Positions 15,549-23,592 of a DNA stretch of 36,120 nt are shown piece by piece. The notes beneath the pieces were generated by a model. It did not search any database and was not told the origin of the DNA. It saw only the letters and a list, made by a program, of their open reading frames with translations. Source of the DNA: a virus; the IMG/VR virus record IMGVR_UViG_3300025671_000206, positions 1-36,120 of that record, one strand, 5' to 3'. Position numbers and translations under genes: made by a program. Position 1 is the stretch's first letter, and each line of letters begins with the position of its first letter.

Positions 15549-16297
15549 GATTAGCCGTATGTTATACCGTATTTAATGGAGTAGAACTATTAGAACACGC
15601 TATTAACTCGGTTAAAGACCACGTAGACGAGATTATAATAGCTTACCAGGTTACCAGTAATTACGGTAACGAGTGTAAAGACGTTTTAGAGTTTATAGAA
15701 CGATTTCCGGACTATACTTACTTAAACTACGAACCTGACTTGACGGTAGACGCTAAGACTAACGAAAAGAGAAAACATCAGAAGTTAATAGAGTTCGCTC
15801 GTATTTGTGACTGTACTCACTTCTTTCTATCGGCTACGGACCACTTTTACAAGGAGGACGAGATATTATATGCTAAGAACTTAGTAGATACTACGGGAGT
15901 AAAGACGACTTACTCTAAAATGATAACCTACTTTAAAGAGCCTACTTTAAGGTTAGAGCCTTTAGAGACTTATTATATGCCGTTTATCTGTTCTACTTCC
16001 GTTAATATCGGTTCTTTAGCTCCGGTATTAGTAGACCCTGCTTGCGCTTTTAAACCCTTTTCTCCTTATTACGTTTTTAGAGAAGACGAGGTATTAATGC
16101 ACCACTTCTCCTGGGTTAGAAAGGATATAGATAGTAAGTTAGATAACGCTGCGGCTAAGGTAAATTGGTTAGATAAGATAGACGAATTTAAGGATAGGTA
16201 TAATAACTTTAAATTAGGGGATAAATTCCCGTACTATCCTAATCACGAGATAGTAGAGACGGAGGACGTTTTTAACTTACGTAAAATTAATTTTTAG
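15545..16297 (+). CDS. glycosyltransferase-like protein (GT-A type), 250 aa
   Basis: Begins RLAVCYTVFNGVELLEHAI, like GT2 and GT-A enzymes, with a Rossmann half (residues 1-60) and an acidic LSATDHFYKEDE (95-106) in the position of a metal-binding DxD/DxH loop. A later MHHFSWVRKDI (about 182-192) resembles the acceptor side of related proteins from bacterial polysaccharide loci. It joins the acyltransferase gene by ATGA. Two transferases with an acyltransferase suggest assembly of a short modified glycan. The acceptor is unknown. Confidence 0.65.
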   Translation: MRLAVCYTVFNGVELLEHAINSVKDHVDEIIIAYQVTSNYGNECKDVLEFIERFPDYTYLNYEPDLTVDAKTNEKRKHQKLIEFARICDCTHFFLSATDHFYKEDEILYAKNLVDTTGVKTTYSKMITYFKEPTLRLEPLETYYMPFICSTSVNIGSLAPVLVDPACAFKPFSPYYVFREDEVLMHHFSWVRKDIDSKLDNAAAKVNWLDKIDEFKDRYNNFKLGDKFPYYPNHEIVETEDVFNLRKINF

Positions 16298-16321
16298 ATA
16301 AAAAACTTATTTTAAATAGAT

Positions 16322-17593
16322 ATGGAAGAAAACTTAGAAAAAAGTAACGTTTTTTTTGTTAATCTAACGACTAAATCTGTTACTCCGGACGTAGACGTAA
16401 GGAGGAATAGAAAGAAAGATTATATTTACTTCGGTAAGGATAATTTATTCCCTAACTATCTAATAGATTTAGCGGATAATTGCTCTATTCATAGAGCGTT
16501 ATTAGAGACTAAGTCTAAATTTATCGCCGGAGAGGGGTTCTCTTTCGAAGGAGAGGATAGTCAGGTAGCTTTAGCGGAAAGATTCTTAGAAGGGTTAGAT
16601 AAAGACTTTTTAAGAAAGACTTCCGTAGATATGGCTTACTTTAACGGTTTTTACTGGCAGTCTAAGTTCGAAAGATCGGGTAACGTAGCTTATTTACGTA
16701 ACGTAGACTTCTCTTATATCCGTTCGGGTAAAATGAACGAAAATGGAGAAGTAGAAAAATACTACTATACACCAGATTGGAAGTTTGCTACTAAGCGTAA
16801 CTCTTTTAAACCTGAGGACGCTATTTACGAACCTAAGCCTATCGCTTCTTGGTATTCTTCCGATAGAGCTTTAGTAAGAGAGAGAGGAGAACTTATTAAC
16901 GGTATGAGTTACTCTCCAGGAAAGTTATTTTACGCGGAGCCTAATTACTTAGGAGCGTTAAACTATATCGAGATTAGTAATCAGATAGCAGAGTTTCATA
17001 AGAATAACTTAGATAACGGTATGGTAGGGTCTATGCATATTCATTTATTCGAAGACCTTAGCGACGGAGAAAAGCGTAGAAAAGTAGAGAAGTCTATTAA
17101 TAATAAGTTTAGCGGTTCGGAGAACGCCGGTAAGGTAGTAGTAACTTGGTCTACTAATCCGGATATGAAGACCTTAGTAGAATCTATACCGGTTAACGAT
17201 TCTCACGAAATGTTTACCCTACTTAACGGTAAAGTATCGGAGGAGATCGTAATGGCTCATAGAACGCCTATGGCTTTAGCCGGAATTAAGGTAGCTACCG
17301 GACTACAGTCGGAGGATAGTTTAACGCGTTCTAATATGGAGTATTATCAGAATACGGTAATTAGACCTCAGCAGACGGTTATAGAGGACTCTTTAGATAA
17401 AGTCTTAGAGCGTAACGGTATTAACGTTAAAACTAAAATTAAGCCTCTTAAACCTATCGATATATTAGCTTCGGAGGAGCTTATGTTACGTACTATGTCC
17501 TTAGAAGAGATTAGAAGAGACGTATTAGGTAAAGACGAATTAGAGGGTACTCCGGTATTAAGCGAGAGTAATAACGATAATATAGTAGACTAA
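16322..17593 (+). CDS. portal protein, 423 aa
   Basis: The twelve-subunit ring at the capsid vertex through which DNA enters and leaves. Recognisable features are the early YIYFGKDNLFPNYLIDLAD, the SKFIAGEGF loop, a central stem and wing region, and the C-terminal AHRTPMALAGIKVATGLQSED that fits HK97/PBSX-type portals of Bacteroidota phages. Length (423) is in the normal range. The gene is unusually far from the terminase genes (34069-35921), and the glycan cluster lies between it and the capsid gene. It overlaps the tail-fibre start by one base. Confidence 0.85.
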   Translation: MEENLEKSNVFFVNLTTKSVTPDVDVRRNRKKDYIYFGKDNLFPNYLIDLADNCSIHRALLETKSKFIAGEGFSFEGEDSQVALAERFLEGLDKDFLRKTSVDMAYFNGFYWQSKFERSGNVAYLRNVDFSYIRSGKMNENGEVEKYYYTPDWKFATKRNSFKPEDAIYEPKPIASWYSSDRALVRERGELINGMSYSPGKLFYAEPNYLGALNYIEISNQIAEFHKNNLDNGMVGSMHIHLFEDLSDGEKRRKVEKSINNKFSGSENAGKVVVTWSTNPDMKTLVESIPVNDSHEMFTLLNGKVSEEIVMAHRTPMALAGIKVATGLQSEDSLTRSNMEYYQNTVIRPQQTVIEDSLDKVLERNGINVKTKIKPLKPIDILASEELMLRTMSLEEIRRDVLGKDELEGTPVLSESNNDNIVD

Positions 17594-19470
17594 TGGCTTT
17601 AGATTTAGGAATATTTTTAGAAGGAGCGCAGAGTACTTTTAAGGTAAAAGTTTCTGATAACGACGCTCAAGCTCAGTACTTAATAGATAAGCTTATTAGC
17701 TCTGACGGTTCGGTAACTATTACCGAGACTAACGACGGAGGGATAGAGACTATAGACTTAACTACTTCGGGAGGTGGGGGTAGTGATACCAATATAGCTA
17801 ATACAGACTTAACTAATGACGCTAATCATTCAGTTAACTTAAACACGTTCAAACAAGGTTTTACTAACGGAGAGCTCGGTATTGGTACTGCAACGCCCGA
17901 TAATTCATCACAACTTGAAGTTTCTGCAACAGATAAAGGCTTATTAATTCCAAGAGTTACTACGGCTCAAATGAATGCGATTAGTACGCCAGCTACTAAT
18001 TTACTTGTGTTTAATACCGATTTAGAAGCTTTATACAGATACGATGGTGCGAATTGGGTTGCTTTATCTGCTGGTTATGGTGTTATTGAGGTTATTACTG
18101 ACGCTGATTCGGGTATACCTACCTATTTTACTGATTTACAAAGTGCCTTAGAAACGTGTAAGACAAGTGGAAGTAATAACGTAGTTAGGTTATGTTCTGA
18201 CATCACTATTACAAGTGCTATTTCAATTAAAAGTACTGGTTCAGGTACTGGGTTAGGCTATGATTTTGAAAGTTTAACTATTGACTTCAACGGTTTTAGA
18301 GTGGTTAATAATGAAGCTGACGGAAGTTACTGTTTTGATGTTTTTATAGATGGCTCAACAGCTTCAAATCGCCAATTATCATTTGTTAATGGTCAAGTAA
18401 TAAGAACGAGCGGAACTACTGCTAGTAGGTCTATATTGTGCGATTCTGCTGGTCATTACGGTGGTGTATCAATGAACAAAATGATATGGTACAATGACGG
18501 AGGTGTTTGTGCTGATTTCAGAATGGGTAGTGTTGCTAATTATATGACAAGCATTAATGATTGGGGAGGTAGTGTTTTTCAATCTGACACTAGCTTCGCT
18601 ATTGATATTCTAGGGATTAATAGTACTTATCCATTCAAAGTTAGGAACTTTACAGCGATAGGTAATAGTGCAAATATAGCATTGTATTCTAGGGGTAACG
18701 TTGAAGCTAGTCATTTTACCGCTTACAATTTATCAACTGGTGATTCTATTTATGTAAAAAGCACCTCAAATTTAAGTCATTTTTCAGCTTATTCAACATC
18801 GGGTAATGCTATTGAGTTTGCTGATGATTTTGATGGTGTGTTATCTAATTTTTACGCACAATCAACAACTGGAGATTGTATATATATGGTTAACAGCTCT
18901 AATACATCGTACAGTAAAAGATTAAGCAATTTCACAGCAGTAGCAACAAGTGGAAGTGCGTTAAGAGTATTACCAGTTAGCGTTACGCTTTCTAATTTTA
19001 CCGCTATTAATAACGGTGCTAGTCAGACAATAGAAATTTCAGGTACAGTTGATATTCATAGCGGTTATGTACTTAACAGAGGTAGTGGTCAAGCGTTAAC
19101 TTATACAGGAGAATTAACTAGAGACCATTCAATTACTTCAACTGACTTTATTAGTGTAGGCGACCAAGTAGCGACTATTACTTGCGATACTGCTGGTCAA
19201 GATATTGATTTTGTAAATTGTACTTTTGAATCTCGTTACGATGATGCAACTGGTTATGCTGTTGAAATAAGTAATTCAACTGGAAATATCAGTTTCGCTA
19301 ATTGTATGTTTAAAGTATTCAATGCGAGTGCAAATGGCTTATATGCTAGTTCTGCTAAAACGATAGCGGTTGGTAATTGCGGATTCAAAGGCGCGACAAC
19401 GTCAATAAACGCAAATGTAACAGTATCATTAACAAGCGCACCTGACGCTAACGGAAACTATGATTTATAA
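17593..19470 (+). CDS. tail fibre / receptor-binding protein, 625 aa, chimeric
   Basis: Residues 1-58 form an N-terminal attachment segment in the TG/CA-poor style of the window. A glycine linker SGGGGS (59-64) follows, and from there (about 17,780 onward) DNA composition switches to ordinary TG/CA. After it come GELGIGTATPDNSSQLEVS and LLIPRVTTAQMNAIS, typical of Bacteroidota fibre and adhesin proteins, then a long parallel beta-helix (about 190-600) rich in repeated Ser/Thr/Asn strands such as GVLSNFYAQSTTGDCIYM. The end has no chaperone domain I recognise. Likely binds host surface glycan, and the outer part was probably swapped. Confidence 0.75.
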   Translation: MALDLGIFLEGAQSTFKVKVSDNDAQAQYLIDKLISSDGSVTITETNDGGIETIDLTTSGGGGSDTNIANTDLTNDANHSVNLNTFKQGFTNGELGIGTATPDNSSQLEVSATDKGLLIPRVTTAQMNAISTPATNLLVFNTDLEALYRYDGANWVALSAGYGVIEVITDADSGIPTYFTDLQSALETCKTSGSNNVVRLCSDITITSAISIKSTGSGTGLGYDFESLTIDFNGFRVVNNEADGSYCFDVFIDGSTASNRQLSFVNGQVIRTSGTTASRSILCDSAGHYGGVSMNKMIWYNDGGVCADFRMGSVANYMTSINDWGGSVFQSDTSFAIDILGINSTYPFKVRNFTAIGNSANIALYSRGNVEASHFTAYNLSTGDSIYVKSTSNLSHFSAYSTSGNAIEFADDFDGVLSNFYAQSTTGDCIYMVNSSNTSYSKRLSNFTAVATSGSALRVLPVSVTLSNFTAINNGASQTIEISGTVDIHSGYVLNRGSGQALTYTGELTRDHSITSTDFISVGDQVATITCDTAGQDIDFVNCTFESRYDDATGYAVEISNSTGNISFANCMFKVFNASANGLYASSAKTIAVGNCGFKGATTSINANVTVSLTSAPDANGNYDL

Positions 19471-19488
19471 ACTTTTAAACGATAAAAA

Positions 19489-19905
19489 ATGGCAATAGTA
19501 ATAACAGAAGATTGGACAATTGAATTAGGTATTGATTCTGATACTGGACTAAATAAAAGATTGGTTGTTGATACTCCGGTAATTCAAGTACCAAGACAAG
19601 AGGTAATAGAACCTAAAATAGTTGTTCATCTTAGAGAGCAATTATACAACGCTACGAGCGGGGTAGTTGTAGAAGATAAAACATCAGGGTATCAAATCGT
19701 AAGAGGAAAAGAACACAAGCATTTTGACGGGACGCAAATGCAAGAAAAAGACGATTCAGGAAACCTTGTTTTTGAGGAGGACGGAGTTACTCCTGTAATG
19801 GGTAGAACTCAAGCCTATGAGCGTACTATTTATGCTTTAGAGAATGGCTTATTTAATAAGGAACAATTATTAGACGGTATTAAAGAGTATTATAAAATAG
19901 TATAA
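19489..19905 (+). CDS. hypothetical fibre-associated protein, 138 aa
   Basis: Beta-rich N-terminal region (IVITEDWTIELGIDSD) followed by charged segments (EHKHFDGTQMQEKDDSGN) and a helical end (NKEQLLDGIKEYYKI). It immediately follows the tail fibre and shares its ordinary TG/CA composition, so the two probably arrived together. A fibre assembly chaperone or accessory tail protein is a reasonable guess, not shown. Confidence 0.6.
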   Translation: MAIVITEDWTIELGIDSDTGLNKRLVVDTPVIQVPRQEVIEPKIVVHLREQLYNATSGVVVEDKTSGYQIVRGKEHKHFDGTQMQEKDDSGNLVFEEDGVTPVMGRTQAYERTIYALENGLFNKEQLLDGIKEYYKIV

Positions 19906-19933
19906 CTCTTAGGCAGTAACAAGTGCTTAATAA

Positions 19934-19945
19934 TTAGTATATTTA
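19934..19945 (+). promoter_or_regulatory. candidate promoter box TTAGTATATTTA
   Basis: The twelve bases match exactly the box before the first structural gene (1076-1087) and lie in the gap between the 19489 and 19980 genes. A similar TTAGTATATTA occurs at 28475-28485 before the metallophosphoesterase gene. It contains a TAnnTTTA core like a Bacteroidetes -7 element. Chance in an AT-rich gap is not excluded. Confidence 0.3.
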
Positions 19946-19979
19946 ATAGTATAGTAATTAAAACAGAAATAATTTTATA

Positions 19980-20141
19980 ATGAACGAAAACGACTTAAAA
20001 AACTTAGAGGTAATTTTTGCGATAGCTAGAAAAGAATTAGCGTTAGACGAAAACCAATTATTAGAAATAATCGACTTAAAAACAAGACTATTTAATGAGA
20101 TTAAAAACGAAGAGGAAACTAATTTAAAAGTAGAGGAGTAG
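19980..20141 (+). CDS. small acidic helical protein, 53 aa
   Basis: ATG at 19980, stop TAG at 20139-20141. The product (NLEVIFAIARKELALDENQLLEI, then DLKTRLFNEIKNEEET) is amphipathic and acidic, suggesting one or two long helices and a possible coiled coil. It fills the gap before the membrane-anchored coiled-coil gene. Function unknown; a tail or lysis accessory role is compatible with position. Confidence 0.55.
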   Translation: MNENDLKNLEVIFAIARKELALDENQLLEIIDLKTRLFNEIKNEEETNLKVEE

Positions 20142-20155
20142 TACCTTATAGAATT

Positions 20156-20464
20156 ATGTTGGACCTAGATAGCTTATTTAAGTATATGGTAACTGGAGGG
20201 GGTGCAGTCGTTGCTTACTTCTTTAAGAGTATTCATAATGGTATTAAAGAGCAAGAGAGAAAGGTGGAGATTATGCAGATTGAGCTATCTAAATTAGAAA
20301 ACAGATTAGAACTAGTTGATAATAAGACTTCGACACAAGTAGAGAGGTTAGAAGAGCTTAGTAAAATTCAGTTCGACCAACTACATATAGAAATTAACGA
20401 GTTAAAGACTTATGTTAATTCTATTAACACTAATATTCAAGAACTAGTTAAAAGTATGTTATAA
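20156..20464 (+). CDS. membrane-anchored coiled-coil protein, 102 aa
   Basis: A single hydrophobic segment near the N-terminus (MVTGGGAVVAYFF, residues 11-23) is followed by a long charged coiled coil (KVEIMQIELSKLENRLELVD to the end). The layout, anchor first and coil after, is compatible with a small holin-associated or spanin-like protein, or the reverse of XhlA-type proteins in which the anchor follows the coil. It is joined to the next gene by TAATG. Another anchored small protein at 23152 may belong to the same lysis function. Confidence 0.5.
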   Translation: MLDLDSLFKYMVTGGGAVVAYFFKSIHNGIKEQERKVEIMQIELSKLENRLELVDNKTSTQVERLEELSKIQFDQLHIEINELKTYVNSINTNIQELVKSML

Positions 20465-21048
20465 TGAGCCTAGCAGAGACAAAATTAATAACGGAGCAAG
20501 AGGTTAAGAATTGGACCGATATATCTAATAACGTTCAGAGTAGTAGTTTATCCTTTGCTATAACCATGGCTCAGGATTTATACGTAAGGACGGCTTTAGG
20601 TGAAAAGCTTTACGAGGAGATTTTAACTCAGGTTAAGACTAATACCTTAACGGCTTTAAATACTACCTTATTAAACGGTAATGACGGACTTTTTAGAGGT
20701 GTTAAGAGCGGTTTAGCTTGGTGGGTAGCTTATACCGTATACCCTTATTTACATTCTAAGGTAAGTCCTACGGGTATTCAGTCTAAAAGTACGGACGAGG
20801 CTACTTCTATCGATAGTAGATCGTTAGAGATTAGAAAGAACTTAGCTAAGAAGAACGCGGAGTATTTAATAGACCAGTTAATCTGTTATTTAAGAGATAA
20901 CGAGAACGACTACCCTCTATTTAGAGATTCTGACTCTTGCTGTACTAACCTCGCTTTCGACGGTTACGGTAACTCCGGAATAATTACGGACGACGAGGAC
21001 CACTTAGACTATTATAGAAGAGATAACGACGGATTTAAAGAGATATAA
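20464..21048 (+). CDS. putative head-tail adaptor (DUF6712-like), 194 aa
   Basis: Helical protein starting SLAETKLITEQEVKNWTDIS, with the helix-rich FAITMAQDLYVRTALGEKLYEEI followed by a helical core and YLIDQLICYLRDNENDYPLF. This is the pattern I recall for the gp6-like adaptors of Bacteroidota phages (DUF6712), which bind the portal ring and start the neck. An acidic, Asp-rich tail (DDEDHLDYYRRDNDGF) follows. The identity is from memory of the pattern, with moderate confidence. Overlapping starts and stops link it to both neighbours. Confidence 0.55.
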   Translation: MSLAETKLITEQEVKNWTDISNNVQSSSLSFAITMAQDLYVRTALGEKLYEEILTQVKTNTLTALNTTLLNGNDGLFRGVKSGLAWWVAYTVYPYLHSKVSPTGIQSKSTDEATSIDSRSLEIRKNLAKKNAEYLIDQLICYLRDNENDYPLFRDSDSCCTNLAFDGYGNSGIITDDEDHLDYYRRDNDGFKEI

Positions 21049-21401
21049 TGGCGGTACTAAGTCAGGAAGGGAATAAGCTTAAAATAGTAAATAACGGAAC
21101 GAGTTATTATAACTTAGACGACGTTAGTTACTCTCATAACGGGGTAACTTTAGCTATTAACGTTAACGGATACGTAAAGGAGTCTTTAAAATATTCGGAG
21201 ATAACATCTCCTTCTTCTACTTCGTTAGATAACTTATTAAGTATCTTAAACGGTTATTCTACGGACGTTAGCGTAACGGTAACTAACGCTACGGATACGA
21301 CCGAGTTAGACTTAAATACTAGATTAACTCATAAGAAACTAGACTCTTTAATAGAGCTACAGATAGAGACAAATAGATTATTAAAATTAATTTTATCATA
21401 A
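21048..21401 (+). CDS. putative beta-rich virion protein, 117 aa
   Basis: Short strands (KLKIVNNGTSYYNLDDVSYS and TLAINVNGYVKESLKYSEI) followed by a C-terminal helix (LTHKKLDSLIELQIETNRLLKLIL) that could serve in trimer formation. This arrangement fits a short fibre or a head-associated accessory. TAATG joins it to the adaptor gene. No family recognised. Confidence 0.55.
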   Translation: MAVLSQEGNKLKIVNNGTSYYNLDDVSYSHNGVTLAINVNGYVKESLKYSEITSPSSTSLDNLLSILNGYSTDVSVTVTNATDTTELDLNTRLTHKKLDSLIELQIETNRLLKLILS

Positions 21402-21402
21402 A

Positions 21403-21990
21403 ATGGAAGTTTATATTGGAAATCCTTTAAACGGAGATAAAGCAAAAGTAGACTCAAACGGAAGGTTATTAACTTCTTCAACGTCTTTAACTCGTTATGA
21501 AGAAAGTTCTGCTGACGGTAGAGCGTTTAACGTAAATACTGAGTACATTAGAAGTATTACAAGTGCAGGTGATAACGGTATATTGTACCTAAAAAACACT
21601 AACGAGAAAGACTTAGCAATTGAAGCTTGGTTTTGGGGAATTGAGAATCTAAGCGGAGGAACTCCAACAGGAAACCCTATTTTAAAGGCTTGGTTTAATC
21701 CTACTGGTGGAACATTAATTTCTGATGCTAACGCTGCAACAATTGTAAATAGAAACGGAGGAAGTTCTGAAACTTTCGAAGATGTAATTGCTTATCAAGC
21801 AAGTGGAACGGGTAAAACTGTTACGGGAGTAGGTTCGCCTGTTTTATATCAATTACAAGGTTCAGGTAGAGCTTTTGGTACTATATTCTTGACTTTACCT
21901 AAGAATAGTTCTATTGCTATTGGTATTGATATTGCGGGATATGGTACTGCCGATGTTTACGCTGGTTTCACTGGATTCTTTAGAGATTAA
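21403..21990 (+). CDS. putative virion decoration/short-fibre protein A, 195 aa
   Basis: Begins VYIGNPLNGDKAKVDSNGR, the kind of N-terminal anchor (NP-x-x-GD-x-x-x-VD) found on structural head-fibre-like proteins of Bacteroidota phages, followed by a compact beta domain with many Gly/Thr. The next gene starts with a comparable segment (AWIKNENGDSLNVDRFGN), so the two are likely paralogues sharing an anchor. TG/CA avoidance is weak here, as in the tail fibre, so the outer domain may be a recent import. Confidence 0.55.
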   Translation: MEVYIGNPLNGDKAKVDSNGRLLTSSTSLTRYEESSADGRAFNVNTEYIRSITSAGDNGILYLKNTNEKDLAIEAWFWGIENLSGGTPTGNPILKAWFNPTGGTLISDANAATIVNRNGGSSETFEDVIAYQASGTGKTVTGVGSPVLYQLQGSGRAFGTIFLTLPKNSSIAIGIDIAGYGTADVYAGFTGFFRD

Positions 21991-21992
21991 TT

Positions 21993-22631
21993 ATGTCGAT
22001 AAAGGCTTGGATAAAAAACGAAAACGGAGATAGTCTAAATGTAGATAGGTTTGGTAATATCTATACGGTAGATAGGCAGTACCCTCCTACTGACGGGGAT
22101 ATTATCGCTATTCCTTTTAGACAGTATTTTACCGATAATGGTAAGGCTACTGGTTCTAATCTTATGGCTGTTAATGGTTCTACTAATTTCGTTGACTTTT
22201 CAGTTAATGCAAGTTCCGAGTACGATATATTTATTAAGTATATTACTTGTGAAATTGGAGACGGAGGAACACCGGCTTTAAATAAGTTCGGTTCTTTATC
22301 CTCTTTAACTAATGGGGTAGCTTGGTATTGGGACACACAGCAAGAGCCTTTATACGAACTTCACGAAGGAATAAAGACTAATAAAGAGTTTATAAGAATT
22401 GCTTCCGATACTGCTGCCATTGGTACTGGTACGGAGGCGTTTTTAGCAGATGTTTCTGGAGGTGGAGCGGAAAAAAGTTACTTTCCTAATATTGATATGA
22501 GGGAAATATACGGTTTTCCTTGGGGCTTAAGATTAAGGAAAGGTAGTTTAGATAGATTAATTTTTAGAGTACAAGATGACTTAGCGGGATTAAGTACTTT
22601 TAACGCAATAGCAACGGGAACAAGATTATGA
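21993..22631 (+). CDS. putative virion decoration/short-fibre protein B, 212 aa
   Basis: N-terminal anchor like the preceding protein, then a beta-rich domain with segments such as VDFSVNASSEYDIFIKYI and a C-terminal strand-rich part rich in aromatic residues (REIYGFPWGLRLRKGSLDRLIF). Likely presented on the virion surface. It overlaps the next small gene through ATGA (22628-22631). TG/CA content is intermediate between imported and core genes. Confidence 0.55.
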   Translation: MSIKAWIKNENGDSLNVDRFGNIYTVDRQYPPTDGDIIAIPFRQYFTDNGKATGSNLMAVNGSTNFVDFSVNASSEYDIFIKYITCEIGDGGTPALNKFGSLSSLTNGVAWYWDTQQEPLYELHEGIKTNKEFIRIASDTAAIGTGTEAFLADVSGGGAEKSYFPNIDMREIYGFPWGLRLRKGSLDRLIFRVQDDLAGLSTFNAIATGTRL

Positions 22632-22756
22632 TTTTCGATATTAAATTAAAGCCTATTATAAAGGTTATACCGACGTTAAAAACTCACTTTAATAAGTGGA
22701 AGTTTTCTATAGATTTTAAATTCCTTTTTTTAGAAATCGATTTAAGAAATTATTAA
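22628..22756 (+). CDS. small basic protein, 42 aa
   Basis: ATG 22628 lies within the ATGA stop of the preceding gene, and the TAA stop (22754-22756) shares bases with the next ATG (22756), so it is coupled on both sides. The product (FDIKLKPIIKVIPTLKTH, then FNKWKFSIDFKFLFLEID) has a short basic part then a hydrophobic part. Function unknown. Tight double coupling is the main evidence. Confidence 0.55.
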   Translation: MIFDIKLKPIIKVIPTLKTHFNKWKFSIDFKFLFLEIDLRNY

Positions 22757-23109
22757 TGACGATAATACAAGACGCTACTAACGATTTAGTATTCTATAAG
22801 AGTAGTTCTTTAACCTCTCCTTATTACTTAGTAAGGTTAGTTAATAAGATTACGGCTAAAGAGTTTATCTTTTTAGATCGTTCTCCGGTCGTATGTCCTT
22901 TTATTAGTCTATCTCTAATAGAACCAGGTAGAACAGGAGCGGACGACCCTTTAAACGCTACTTTAAAAGTCGATACCGGTAGCTATAGTCTTTATCTATA
23001 CGACCAGGTTAGCTCGAGTAACTTAGATTATACGTTAACTAACTCTCTTTTATACGAGGGGGAGGCTTACGTATATTCCGATGAGGATTTAGACCGTACT
23101 TTTTTATAA
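22756..23109 (+). CDS. putative structural protein, 117 aa
   Basis: Beta-rich with Tyr-rich strands (SSLTSPYYLVRLVNKIT, then YLYDQVSSSNLDYTLTNSLLY). Similar small proteins occur among minor tail or neck genes of Bacteroidota phages, but I do not recognise a named family. It is coupled to the 42 aa gene. The segment YSLYLYDQ, then EGEAYVYSDED, suggests an exposed end. Confidence 0.5.
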   Translation: MTIIQDATNDLVFYKSSSLTSPYYLVRLVNKITAKEFIFLDRSPVVCPFISLSLIEPGRTGADDPLNATLKVDTGSYSLYLYDQVSSSNLDYTLTNSLLYEGEAYVYSDEDLDRTFL

Positions 23110-23151
23110 TAGATAATCGTATCTTAGACGTTAAATAACTAAATTAGATAT

Positions 23152-23415
23152 ATGAGAAAGCTTAAAAGCATATTAAAAGGAATCGCTTTAGGAGGACTTA
23201 AAGCCGTTCCGTTAGTAGGAGGGATTACGGAAGAGGTTAAGAAGTCTTTAGAGACGGACGAGGCTCACTCTCCTAAAGGTAGTATAGATTACGCTAGACT
23301 TTTTGGATACGGGATTATGGGAGTTATCGTATTAGCGGTAATTTTCGGAAAATTAGATATAGATACGGCTAAAGAGCTGATTAAGAAATTAAACCTTTTT
23401 TCGTTTTTTTCATAG
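23152..23415 (+). CDS. small membrane protein, possible holin, 87 aa
   Basis: Basic N-terminus with an amphipathic glycine-rich helix (ILKGIALGGLKAVPLVGG), a polar middle, and a transmembrane helix (FGYGIMGVIVLAVIFGKL, about residues 50-67), with an amphipathic C-terminus ending FSFFS. One membrane span and small size fit a holin or a phage membrane effector. It is the last gene before the first conserved terminator-promoter cassette, the usual place of lysis genes. Evidence is positional and topological only. Confidence 0.5.
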   Translation: MRKLKSILKGIALGGLKAVPLVGGITEEVKKSLETDEAHSPKGSIDYARLFGYGIMGVIVLAVIFGKLDIDTAKELIKKLNLFSFFS

Positions 23416-23442
23416 TGTTTTTGTTTTGGTTTGTTGAATTAA

Positions 23443-23466
23443 GGAGGGTTTAGGCTCTCCTTTTTT
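23443..23466 (+). terminator. Rho-independent terminator ending the structural operon
   Basis: GGAGGG (23443-23448), loop and CTCTCC (23455-23460) pair over six positions with one G-T, and six T follow. It stops the late operon about 55 bases before the first conserved promoter. The short stretch just before it (23,410-23,440) has more TG than the surroundings. Confidence 0.7.
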
Positions 23467-23521
23467 CGCCTCTATAAGTACCGTTAAATAAGGAAAACTA
23501 AAATTTCTTTAAAAAAAGTTA

Positions 23522-23592
23522 GTTAAAAATTAGGAAGTTATTAACTAGATTATGTATCTTCGTACTAACGATAACGAATAAAGAAAACGAAT
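23522..23592 (+). promoter_or_regulatory. conserved phage promoter P1 with leader
   Basis: GTTAAAAATT (23522-23531), a 23-base spacer, TATCTTCG (23555-23562) and a leader with repeated AACGAAT up to the ATG at 23593. The same arrangement recurs at 29997 and 35982 (spacers 24 and 23). TATCTTCG resembles the Bacteroidetes -7 box TAnnTTTG, so recognition by the host primary sigma factor or a phage-modified polymerase is likely. Confidence 0.75.

Noticed and set aside
22061-22336. 91-residue open frame on the - strand
   Set aside because: Lies entirely within the 21993-22631 gene, which is coupled to its neighbours; no promoter or partner on the - strand.
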